Assembly (NCBI GenBank): GCA_017621295.1
Contig: JAGATI010000017.1
Location: 1 to 7,734 of the forward strand
Reading direction: 5' to 3'
Length of the DNA: 7,734 nt
DNA from: Clostridia bacterium
GTDB lineage: Bacteria; Bacillota_A; Clostridia; TANB77; CAG-508
Shown: piece by piece, positions 1 through 7,100 of the stretch
Layout: each line of letters opens with the position of its first letter
How positions within the stretch are numbered: position 1 is the stretch's first letter
Notes under the pieces: model-generated
Told to the model about the DNA's origin: nothing
The model's database searches: none
Seen by the model: only the letters and a program-made list of their open reading frames with translations
Made by a program: the position numbers and the translations under genes

Positions 1-189
1 AATAAATTTTAAAAATAATAAAAAATAATAAATGAAAAACAAAAAGCAATATAGCAATATTTAAAACAATAATGATAATGATTATAAAAATAGGTTTATA
101 GATAAATCCTGGATTTAAAAATCTAAATATAGTATATAAGGAGAAATGGTTCAATTACATAATTTAAAATAATTGAATAATATATCATT
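1..189 (+). other. AT-rich leader upstream of dprA with a stranded Shine-Dalgarno and a hairpin
   Basis: No gene-sized ORF is visible here. AAGGAG (138-143) lies about 46 bases before the dprA ATG, too far to serve it directly. It sits 2 bases before another ATG (146) that would give an 8-residue peptide (MVQLHNLK). Between them and dprA is a perfect 8-bp inverted repeat, TTCAATTA (150-157) and TAATTGAA (170-177). This could be a short leader ORF or a hairpin affecting dprA translation, but it may be chance in such AT-rich DNA. No convincing promoter was found. Confidence 0.3.
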
Positions 190-1096
190 ATGACAATAAT
201 AAAAATTACAGATAATAGATATCCAAAAAGGTTATTAAATATTAAAAATCCACCAAAGCAGTTATATGTAGAAGGAAATGTAGAACTTTTAAATAATAAC
301 TCTTTAGCTATAGTTGGCTCTAGAAAGTGTACTAGTTATGGAATAAAATATGCAAAAGAATTTGCAAGTGAAATTTCTAAAAATAATATAACAATTGTAA
401 GTGGACTTGCAATAGGAATAGATACAATGGCACACGAATTTTCAAAGAATTCTATAGGAAGAACAATAGCTGTTGTTGGTTGCGGACTAGACCAAGTGTA
501 TCCAAAAGAAAATGAAGAACTTTTTAGAAAGATACTAGAAAACAATGGATGTATTATATCAGAATATCCAAATGGCACTGGTGTGGATACAAAAAGATTT
601 CCTGAAAGAAATAGAATTATTAGTGGAATTTCTATGGGAGTATTAGTTATAGAAGCAACACATAGAAGCGGTAGTACTATTACAGCAAGATATCGGATTC
701 GAGCAAGATAAAAAGGTGTTTTGCTTGCCACGAAATATAGGTGAAAGTAAGGGAGTCGGAACAAATCAACTTATAAAAAAAGGTGCAATTTTAGTTACTA
801 GTCCAGATCAAATATTAGAGGAATTAAGAATAAATGTTAAAAATCATGAAAATAGTATTAATCACAAAATAGATAAAAAATTAAGTAATAGTTTTGATGA
901 AAATATAGATAATTCTGAAAGTGTTGATAATGAATATATCGATATATACAATTTAATACCATATTATCCTGTAAGCATAGAGTATCTGGCACGAAAGAGC
1001 GATTTGAGGATATCGGAGATTAATCAAAAATTAACAATGCTAGAATTACAGGCATTTATAAAGAGTTTACCAGGGAATAATTATGTGAGAATTTAG
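190..1096 (+). CDS. dprA: DNA-processing protein DprA (short form), read through a +1 shift at CGGA
   Basis: DprA (Smf) binds incoming single-stranded DNA in the cytoplasm and loads RecA during transformation; it is also widespread in non-competent bacteria. The Rossmann-like core is clear: YPKRLLNI and PPKQLYVEGN (residues 11-30), GSRKCTSYG (43-51), SGLAIGID (71-78), RFPERNRIISG (136-146) and RSGSTITARYG (159-169). The C-terminus (about 249-301) is the winged-helix domain, ending in LTMLELQAFIKSLPGNNYVR. The conventional frame stops at 711, just after TARY. Skipping C694 gives TARYGFEQDKKVFCLP and then the complete C-terminal half, for 301 aa in total. The N-terminal SAM-like domain of longer DprA proteins is absent. 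The first ATG, at 190, lacks a nearby ribosome site, so the exact start is uncertain. PRN replaces the usual PGN after the shift. The gene lies beside yraN, a common neighbour in Firmicutes. Confidence 0.9.
691..697 (+). other. CGGA recoding site 1 (dprA): TAT CGG A
   Basis: In-frame TAT (Tyr168) is followed by CGG at 694-696 and A697. The zero frame gives RIRAR and a stop at 711. Skipping C694 reads GGA as Gly169 and continues with FEQDKKVF, the expected DprA sequence after the ITARY motif. Confidence 0.85.
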
Positions 1097-1281
1097 GCTT
1101 TTGGAAAGCTTATTTAAGTAATAAAATAAATTTAAACAGAAATAATTTTTACAATTAATATTATCTTATATTTTCATTGATATTTATACTATATAATTTG
1201 CTAATTAATTCAGAATATAGAAATGCTTTAAATTTTTGTGTAAATGTTTAATATTGATTTTAATAATAGAAATATTTAAAG

Positions 1282-1310
1282 TTCGAGCACTAACATTTTT
1301 TATGTATATA
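1282..1310 (+). promoter_or_regulatory. Weak candidate promoter for yraN
   Basis: TTCGAG (1282-1287), a 17-base spacer and TATATA (1305-1310) lie 37 bases before the yraN start. The -35 match is poor, and AT-rich intergenic DNA gives many such hits. The rest of the 251-base gap after dprA shows nothing I can name. Confidence 0.25.
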
Positions 1311-1347
1311 AAAATAATAAAAATGAAAGGAATATAGAGATTATCTA

Positions 1348-1707
1348 ATGTATATAAGACATAATTTAGGACAAACAGGTGAAGATGTAGCAGAGATTTA
1401 TCTTGTAAAAAAAGGGTATAAAATAATTGAAAGGAATTTTAGTTGTAGGCAAGGTGAGATAGATATAATAGCAAGAGATAAAGATGAATTTGTTTTTATC
1501 GAAGTGAAAACTAGAACTAATAAAAAATATGGAGAGCCAATAGATGCAATTACTTATTATAAGAAAAAACATATGCTTAAATCTATTAAATATTATTTAT
1601 ATGTAAGAAAATTAGAAAATGCTTTTGTTAGAATAGATGTAATAGAGGTATATCAAAAGAAAGATGGATTTTTTGTGAATCATATAAAAGAGGCTATAAG
1701 TGATTAA
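1348..1707 (+). CDS. yraN: YraN (UPF0102) family endonuclease-like protein
   Basis: At 119 aa this is the normal length for the UPF0102/YraN family, a PD-(D/E)xK nuclease-fold group whose cellular role is poorly defined; a link to Holliday-junction or DNA processing has been proposed. The family pattern is complete: NLGQTGEDVAEIYL (6-19), the central GEIDIIARD (36-44), FIEVKTR (50-56) and YGEPIDAI (61-68). The nuclease residues by family pattern are D39, E52 and K54, all present. RIDVIEVY and HIKEAI close the C-terminus. ATG 1348 is preceded only by a weak GAGA. The better GAAAGGA at 1325-1331 is too far upstream, and no in-frame start lies between it and the nearest upstream stop. The next gene follows after 22 bases, so the two are probably co-transcribed. 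It has no in-frame CGG codon and no frameshift. Confidence 0.9.
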   Translation: MYIRHNLGQTGEDVAEIYLVKKGYKIIERNFSCRQGEIDIIARDKDEFVFIEVKTRTNKKYGEPIDAITYYKKKHMLKSIKYYLYVRKLENAFVRIDVIEVYQKKDGFFVNHIKEAISD

Positions 1708-1729
1708 AGATATTAGTATTTAAGAAGAG

Positions 1730-2134
1730 ATGAGGTATGATGTGCATTATATTGGAAAAATAAATAAAGAAATATTAGGAGAATATAAAAAGAAGATAAT
1801 TACTGATAGAGTGATTATTACAAATGAAAGAATAGAACATACTAAGAAGAGACATCTAGATGATTATGAAAAATATATAAAATACATACCAAATGTTTTA
1901 TATAATCCAGATTATATCTTAGAAGATAAAGACAATAATAATACAATACTAATGTTAAAAAACATAGAAGAACAAAAGAAAAAAATACAAGTAGTAGTAA
2001 AGTTACAAACTAATCTTAAAGAAAAAGAGAAAAGTAATTCGATTTTAACATTTTGGCACATAAGAGACAGAGGTTATAGAAGTACAATAAAAAATAATAA
2101 AATGATTTATAAAAAACTAGACAGAGAAGAATAA
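1730..2134 (+). CDS. Small PBECR-like (BECR-fold) nuclease-family protein
   Basis: This 134-aa protein is soluble, with no signal peptide or membrane segment. Its pattern resembles the PBECR families (phage-associated relatives of Barnase, EndoU, colicin E5/D and RelE ribonucleases): VIITNERIEHTKKRH (28-42), NPDYI (59-63), NNTILMLKN (70-78), a hydrophobic strand VVVKL (88-92), then NSILTFWHI (103-111) and IYK (126-128). In such proteins the ER..H...RH segment and the late S/T-containing strand are likely active-site elements; this is inferred from the pattern alone. Relatives occur as prophage-encoded nucleases and as stand-alone proteins in Firmicutes. The start could be ATG 1730 or GTG 1742, the latter better placed after GAGG (1732-1735). 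It is probably in one transcript with yraN. Function and target are unknown, and no immunity or antitoxin gene is visible beside it. Confidence 0.5.
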   Translation: MRYDVHYIGKINKEILGEYKKKIITDRVIITNERIEHTKKRHLDDYEKYIKYIPNVLYNPDYILEDKDNNNTILMLKNIEEQKKKIQVVVKLQTNLKEKEKSNSILTFWHIRDRGYRSTIKNNKMIYKKLDREE

Positions 2135-2146
2135 AAATGCTATAAT
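2118..2146 (+). promoter_or_regulatory. Strong sigma-70-type promoter
   Basis: TAGACA (2118-2123), an exact 17-base spacer and TATAAT (2141-2146), with TGC just before the -10 as an extended element. The -35 lies inside the last codons of the preceding gene. Predicted transcription start is near A2153. No ORF with a good ribosome site begins close downstream, so the immediate product appears to be RNA. Confidence 0.75.
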
Positions 2147-2152
2147 CTAAGT

Positions 2153-2300
2153 ACAATAAGGAAGGGATATATGTGGTGGTAAGATATTGTGCCGACCACA
2201 CGCCGATGGCAAACAGGAGTAATCCGAGAGATGTAAGCTTATGGCATGCTTACCATATATCCAGAGACAAGGAGCTATGCAAACATAGCTCTTTAATATT
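2153..2300 (+). ncRNA. Structured non-coding RNA or riboswitch-like leader, unclassified
   Basis: The segment between a strong promoter and a terminator-like hairpin folds like a riboswitch or small RNA. A 9-bp perfect closing stem pairs GGATATATG (2165-2173) with CATATATCC (2254-2262). Directly stacked on it is a 6-bp hairpin, GTAAGC (2233-2238) with GCTTAC (2248-2253). A GGT/ACC-type pairing (around 2175-2180 with 2195-2198) and GCCGATGGC (2202-2210) suggest further arms around a purine-rich joining region (2211-2232). The segment is visibly richer in G and C than its surroundings. I tried the c-di-GMP-I, fluoride, THF, TPP, SAM-I, lysine, Mn and T-box consensuses from memory and none fits. 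It could be a free small RNA of about 150 nt or a leader controlling dfx, whose ATG is 140 bases beyond the hairpin. Confidence 0.6.
2272..2300 (+). terminator. Terminator-like hairpin ending the structured RNA
   Basis: GAGCTATG (2272-2279) and CATAGCTC (2284-2291) form a perfect 8-bp stem with a CAAA loop, followed by TTTAATATTT. The U-tract is short and interrupted, so termination may be partial. This would suit a riboswitch expression platform that lets some transcripts reach dfx. Confidence 0.55.
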
Positions 2301-2426
2301 TCAGAAAAGCCTAAATCTTAAATATATTGTAGCAATATTAATTAGAAATATTAAATTATATAAGAATATTTTGAACAACAATAGACTTCTCTTCACATTT
2401 ATGATAAATTATAACAAACTAAAACT

Positions 2427-2432
2427 AGGAGG
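2427..2432 (+). promoter_or_regulatory. Ribosome binding site fixing the dfx start
   Basis: A perfect AGGAGG lies 7 bases before ATG 2440. It shows that the real gene starts there and not at ATG 2173 in the same open frame, which falls inside the structured RNA and encodes nothing recognisable before residue 90. Confidence 0.9.
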
Positions 2433-2439
2433 AAAAGTT

Positions 2440-2820
2440 ATGAAAAAAGAATTAATATTAAAAAAATGTGAAAATTGTGATGCAATTGTAAAAATAATAA
2501 AAGATTGTAATTGTGATGATTGCGGAATTAAATGTTGTGGAGAAAAAATGAAACTAATAGAACCTAATACAGTAGATGCAGCAATAGAAAAACATATACC
2601 AACATATGAAAAAGTTGAAGATGAAATATTTGTAAAAGTTAATCATGTAATGGAAAAAGAGCATTTTATAGAATGGATTGCTATGGTTACAGATAATGAA
2701 GAACACGTTATAACTCTATATCCAGAACAAAATGCAGAGTGTAGATTTAAATATATACCAGGAGCAAAGTTATATGCTTACTGCAATAAGCATGGATTAT
2801 GGAGTATAGATGTAAAATAA
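2440..2820 (+). CDS. dfx: Desulfoferrodoxin (superoxide reductase)
   Basis: This cytoplasmic iron protein reduces superoxide to hydrogen peroxide without releasing oxygen, a typical anaerobe defence, with rubredoxin as the usual electron donor. At 126 aa it has both family domains. The N-terminal desulforedoxin-like domain has C10-x2-C13 and C32-C33, the four ligands of the Fe(SCys)4 centre. The catalytic domain has EKHIP (50-54), VNHVMEKEHFIEWI (67-80) and YCNKHGLW (114-121). H52, H69, H75, H118 and C115 form the His4-Cys active iron site, and the conserved E50-K51 pair is present. An oddity is three extra cysteines (C23, C25, C28) between the metal-binding pairs. It is preceded by a structured RNA and a 140-base AT-rich gap in which TTGTAG (2327-2332)-N16-TATTAA (2349-2354) is a weak possible promoter. 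It has no in-frame CGG and reads normally. Confidence 0.95.
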   Translation: MKKELILKKCENCDAIVKIIKDCNCDDCGIKCCGEKMKLIEPNTVDAAIEKHIPTYEKVEDEIFVKVNHVMEKEHFIEWIAMVTDNEEHVITLYPEQNAECRFKYIPGAKLYAYCNKHGLWSIDVK

Positions 2821-2857
2821 CAAAAATAGATTTAGGCAGAATCAGCTTTTATTATGG

Positions 2858-2878
2858 CATTAACAAAATATGTTAATG
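2858..2878. terminator. Hairpin between convergent dfx and SDR genes
   Basis: CATTAACA (2858-2865) and TGTTAATG (2871-2878) form a perfect 8-bp stem with a 5-base loop, 37 bases after the dfx stop and 25 bases beyond the SDR stop. Neither strand has a proper T-run after it, so it is at best a weak bidirectional terminator or an mRNA-stabilising end. Confidence 0.35.
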
Positions 2879-2903
2879 GAGAAATATGGAGATAGATTAT
2901 GGT

Positions 2904-3705
2904 TTACATACCAAAAATTCTTCCTAATTGAACAAAAAGAGATTGCCACCAAGGAGCAGTATAGCGAAATTTTGGCTTTTTAGATTCAACAGCTTTAATA
3001 TATTTATTTGTAATTGAAGTATATGGCTTTTGTTCTAAAAAGTTCCAAATTTTAATTTCATTTTTTCTTATAAATTCACAATACTTAGAAAAATATGAAT
3101 CATCATACATCCATTTATATTTTTTATTATTGTTTTCTTTATTAAAGCCAGTAGCATAAGCTCCTGGTTCTATTAATATAACTTCTATATTACATCCAGA
3201 TAGTTTTTTTAAGATTTTCATTTCTTGATGCAAACAGGTTGCAAAAGCTTCCAAAGAAAATTTAGATGCACAATATGGAGATAGAAAAGGAATAGGAATT
3301 CTTCCGAACAATGGAAGAAATAATTATAATTCTACCATTTCCCTTAGATATCATATTTTTAAGTGCAAGCTGAATTATTTCTAAATTACAAAAAATATTT
3401 GTCTCAAAAACATTTTTTATTCTATCAATAGATATATCAGCTACAGAGCCAGAATCACCAATTGCACTGTTACAGATAAAAGTATCAATATCATAGTTTA
3501 ATATTTTTTCCCTTTCAGATGTATTTAAAATATCTAATTTAAAAGCTTCTAATTTTAAATTTTCTGATTTAGAAATCTTTTCTAAATCGGAGACTTGATT
3601 ATCATAGTGAACACTTGCATATACTACATGTCCACGTTGGGCTAAGCGAATTGCAGCTTCTTTTCCAAGACCTGAGCCACTACCAGTTATAAATACTTTT
3701 TTCAA
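2904..3705 (-). CDS. Short-chain dehydrogenase/reductase (SDR), read through a +1 shift at CGGA
   Basis: This is a classical SDR oxidoreductase using NAD(P)H; the substrate cannot be told from sequence. From TTG 3705 it begins MKKVFITGSGSGLG, with the cofactor motif TGxxxGxG at 7-14. The structural segment ICNSAIG is at 77-83, N103 fits the catalytic Asn position, and S131, Y144 and K148 (SS...YCASK) form the catalytic set. The conventional frame ends at 3262 after SSIV. Skipping C3306 gives SSIVGRIPIPFLSPYCASK and runs to the stop at 2904, for 266 aa, normal for the family. TTG 3705 is chosen because GGTGA lies 5 bases upstream and SDRs usually begin close to MKKV; TTG 3717 or GTG 3714 are alternatives. 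The gene is convergent with dfx and divergent from dnaE. A palindromic site lies just upstream. Confidence 0.88.
3303..3309 (-). other. CGGA recoding site 2 (SDR gene): GTT CGG A
   Basis: On the minus strand, GTT (Val133, 3309-3307) is followed by CGG (3306-3304) and A3303. The zero frame gives RKNSYSFSISILCI and stops. Skipping C3306 reads GGA as Gly134, the glycine usual after the SDR catalytic serine region, and leads into the YxxxK motif. Confidence 0.85.
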
Positions 3706-3727
3706 TAAAATCACCAATATTTATTAT

Positions 3728-3759
3728 GTGTATAAGTGTAAAATGTTATACTTATACAC
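3728..3759. promoter_or_regulatory. Palindromic operator-like site upstream of the SDR gene
   Basis: GTGTATAAGTGTAA (3728-3741) and TTATACTTATACAC (3746-3759) are inverted copies with one mismatch in 14 around a 4-base centre. The site lies 23-54 bases upstream of the SDR start, where an operator is expected, and TATAAC-type -10 sequences occur inside it on the minus strand. A dimeric repressor or MerR/TetR-type regulator is plausible, but no regulator gene is in the window. There is no T-run, so a terminator is unlikely. Confidence 0.55.
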
Positions 3760-3761
3760 GT

Positions 3762-4030
3762 AAACAAATGATACAGGTTAATGGTTTTTAGTTGTTAGTT
3801 TAAGTATAGTGCCAATAGTCCGGCTTTTTGAATAGTCATATATATTATAATAAAAAACAATTCTTTTAAAGAGCGTTTTAGAGTGTACCAGATTCATATT
3901 TTAGAGACACACTATAACTAGTTACAAAAATAACGGCACAAGGTCAGAACTGTTTTTTATTATAATATATATGACTATTCAAAAAGCCTACTTAAGCAAA
4001 TCTAAAACCATTAACTTGTAACAAACAAAT
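3762..4030. mobile_element. MITE-like element with 8-bp flanking direct repeats
   Basis: A 253-bp non-coding element (3770-4022) lies between the divergent SDR and dnaE genes. Its ends are inverted copies: GATACAGGTTAATGG (3770-3784) against the complement of 4008-4022, which reads GTTACAAGTTAATGG. The similarity continues through TTTTTAG/TTTTAG and TTAAGTA. The identical octamer AAACAAAT abuts each end (3762-3769 and 4023-4030), as a target-site duplication would. The left arm carries 15 extra bases (3807-3821). The element has no transposase ORF, so it would depend on an enzyme elsewhere. It leaves the dnaE promoter intact, starting 22 bases past the right-hand repeat. The transposase family is not identified. 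Confidence 0.6.
3822..3988. repeat. Perfect 38-bp inverted repeat forming the core of the element
   Basis: The arms 3822-3859 and 3951-3988 are exact inverse complements, starting GGCTTTTTGAATAG. They enclose 91 bases with a nested imperfect 12-bp repeat, GTTTTAGAGTGT (3875-3886) against ACACACTATAAC (3907-3918), 10 of 12 matching. As RNA or a cruciform this makes one long hairpin with an inner arm. A perfect 38-bp match suggests recent insertion or selection to keep the fold. The GGCTTTTTGAATAG end loosely resembles ISL3-family termini, but this is only a resemblance. Confidence 0.9.
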
Positions 4031-4051
4031 CTTAAAGATACTAATAACTTG

Positions 4052-4080
4052 TTGTAATTCTAAAAAAGCTGATATATAAT
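4052..4080 (+). promoter_or_regulatory. dnaE promoter
   Basis: TTGTAA (4052-4057), a 17-base spacer and TATAAT (4075-4080). Predicted start is near 4087, giving a leader of about 52 bases. AGGAGG (4126-4131) lies 7 bases before ATG 4139, fixing the dnaE start. Confidence 0.8.
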
Positions 4081-4138
4081 GAGCAAATAAAAATAGATAT
4101 TAATAAAAATCTTAGAATTAAATATAGGAGGAAGTAAA

Positions 4139-7100
4139 ATGTCAGAATTTGTACATCTACATGTGCATAGTGAATTTAGTTTACTAGATGGAGCAAATAG
4201 AATAAAAGATTTACCAGTAAGAGCAAAAGAACTAGGAATGGATGCAATTGCTGTAACAGACCATGGTTCTATGTTTGGAACAATAGACTTTTATAAAGCA
4301 TGCAAAGCAAATGGAGTAAAGCCAATTATTGGATGTGAAGTGTATGTTGCACCAAGAACTAGATTTGATAAAGAACCTAATATAGATAACAAATACTATC
4401 ATTTAATATTACTTGCAAAAAATAATGATGGGTATAAAAATCTAGCAAAACTTGTTTCCTTAGGATATGTAGATGGATACTATTATAAGCCTCGTATAGA
4501 TAAAGAAATATTAGAAAAATATCATGAAGGATTAATTTGCTGTAGTGCTTGTTTAGGAGGAGAAGTAGCACAAAGTATATTAAAAGATGACATGGAAAAA
4601 GCAGAAGAAATTGCTTTATGGCATAAAAATGTTTTTGGAGAAGACTACTATTTAGAAGTACAAAGTAATTCTTTAAGAGAACAAATTTTAGCAAATCAAA
4701 AACTAGTAGAACTTGCTAGAAAGTTAGAAATTCCACTTGTGGCAACAAATGATGCACATTATCTAAAAAAAGAAGATAGTTATAATCATGAAGTTTTATT
4801 ATGTATTCAAACAGGAAAAAGAATGACAGATGAAGACAGAATGAGATTCCAAACAGATGATTTTTATATAAAATCTCCAGAAGAAATGAAGGATTATTTT
4901 GCAAATCTTCCAGAAGCTATAGAAAATACAGTTAAGATTGCCGAAAAATGTAATGTAGATTTTGAATTTGGACATACTATTTTACCAAATTATGATGTAC
5001 CAGAAGAATTTAAATCACATTATGATTATATAAAAAAATTATGTGATGATGGCTTAATAGAAAGGTACCGGAGAAAATCCATCAGAAGAAATATTAAATC
5101 GTGCAGAATATGAACTATCTGTTATAAAGAAGATGGGGTATGTAGATTACTTTTTAATTGTATGGGACTACATTAACTGGGCAAAATCACAAGGTATACC
5201 TGTAGGACCAGGACGTGGCTCTGGAGCTGGTTCTATTGTTGCATATGCAATAGGAATAACAGATATAGATCCAATTAAATATAGTTTGATTTTTGAAAGA
5301 TTTTTAAATCCAGAAAGAATAAGTATGCCAGATTTCGACGTGGATTTTTGTTATGAAAGAAGACAAGAAGTAATAGACTATGTTTCTAGAAAATATGGAG
5401 AAGACCATGTTTCACAGATTATTACATTTGGTACCATGTCTGCTAGAATGGTAATTCGTGATGTAGGAAGAGCATTAGATGTTTCATATGCAGAAACAGA
5501 TAAGCTTGCAAAAATGATTCCAAATGAATTGCATATTACAATTAATAAAGCATTAGAACAAAATAGAGAATTAAGAGAATTGTATGAAAATGACAGTCAA
5601 ATAAAACAATTACTAGATATTGCAATGGCTTTAGAGGGGCTTCCAAGACAGGCATCAACTCATGCATGTGGAATAGTTATAACAAAAGAACCAGTAGATA
5701 CTTATGTTCCACTTTATGTTCGTGAAGGAGCTATTTCTACTCAATATATAATGACAACATTAGAAGAACTTGGACTATTAAAAATGGACTTTTTAGGACT
5801 TCGTACTTTAACAGTTATACAAGATACTATTAATCTAGTAAAACATACAAGAGGAATAGATGTTAAGTTTGATAAAGATATGAATGACGAAAAAGTGTAT
5901 AAATTATGGCAAGATGGAGATAGCATAGGAATTTTTCAATTTGAAAGTCAAGGTATGACAAACTTTATGAAAGAATTAAAACCAGACTGTTTGGAAGATA
6001 TTATAGCTGGAGTTTCATTATATCGTCCAGGACCAATGGACCAAATACCAAGATATATTGCAAATAAACAAGACCCAGAGCATGCTGTATATACACATCC
6101 AGCACTTAAACCGATTTTAGAAGTAACTTATGGTTGCATGGTATATCAAGAACAAGTTATGCAAATAGTACGTGATCTAGCAGGATATTCACTTCGGAAG
6201 AGCAGATTTAGTTAGACGTGCCATGGGTAAGAAAAAGTTAGATGTAATGGCAAAAGAAAGAGAATACTTTATCCATGGGCAAACAGATGAAGAAGGAAAT
6301 ATCATCATTCCAGGTTGCATACGAAATGGAATTGATGAAGAATCTGCCAATAAAATATTTGATGAAATGGCAGAATTTGCAAAATATGCATTTAATAAAT
6401 CTCATGCAGCAGCATATGCAGTAGTATCTTATCGTACAGCGTATTTAAAAGCATATTATCCAGAAGAATTTATGGCAGCAACTTTAAATAGCTTTTTAGG
6501 TAATTTAGATAAAGTTCCTATGTATATTGATGAATGTAAAAGAATGAATATTTCAATATTAAAGCCAGATATAAATAAAAGTTATACAAAGTTTACTGTA
6601 GATGACGGAAAAATTCGTTTTGGTTTAGGTAGTATAAAAAATGTAGGAACATCTGTAGTAGACACAATTGTGCAAAACCGTGAAGAAAAAGGAAAGTTTG
6701 AAAGTTTTACTAATTTCTGTGAAAGAATGGAAGGCGAAACGGTAAACAAAAAATGTATTGAAAGTTTAATAAAATCTGGAGCATTTGATGATTTCGAGCA
6801 AACTAGAAGTACATTAATAGCATCTTTTGAATCAATTATAGATTCTATTTCTGATAGCTCCAAAAAAAGCCTAAAAGGTCAGATTACAATGTTTGATTTA
6901 GGTAATACAGAAGAAGACGAAAAAGAAATGGAGAAAATGAAATATACATATACAACTTTAAAGGAGTATTCTGAAAAAGAATTATTATCAATGGAAAAAG
7001 AGATGCTAGGTTTATATGTAACAGGACATCCATTAGAAGAACTTAGAGAAGAGATAGAAAAACAATCTAATATAAATTCTATGAAAATGAGAGAGGCAAG

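Noticed and set aside
336..764. Long open frames opposite dprA, dnaE and other genes
   Set aside because: They are antisense shadows of strongly supported coding sequences, rich in Phe, Leu, Ser and Ile, with no recognisable motifs.
2153..2300. c-di-GMP-I (GEMM) or fluoride riboswitch
   Set aside because: GGCAAAC and GATGGC are suggestive, but the GACGCAAAGC-type core of GEMM and the crcB pseudoknot elements are missing.
2173..2439. N-terminal extension of dfx from ATG 2173
   Set aside because: The extension overlaps the structured RNA, resembles no protein, and the AGGAGG at 2427 places the start at 2440.
3875..3918. GTTTTAGAG-type sequence resembling a type II CRISPR repeat
   Set aside because: There is one copy only, no spacers and no cas gene. 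It is better explained as the inner arm of the inverted-repeat element.
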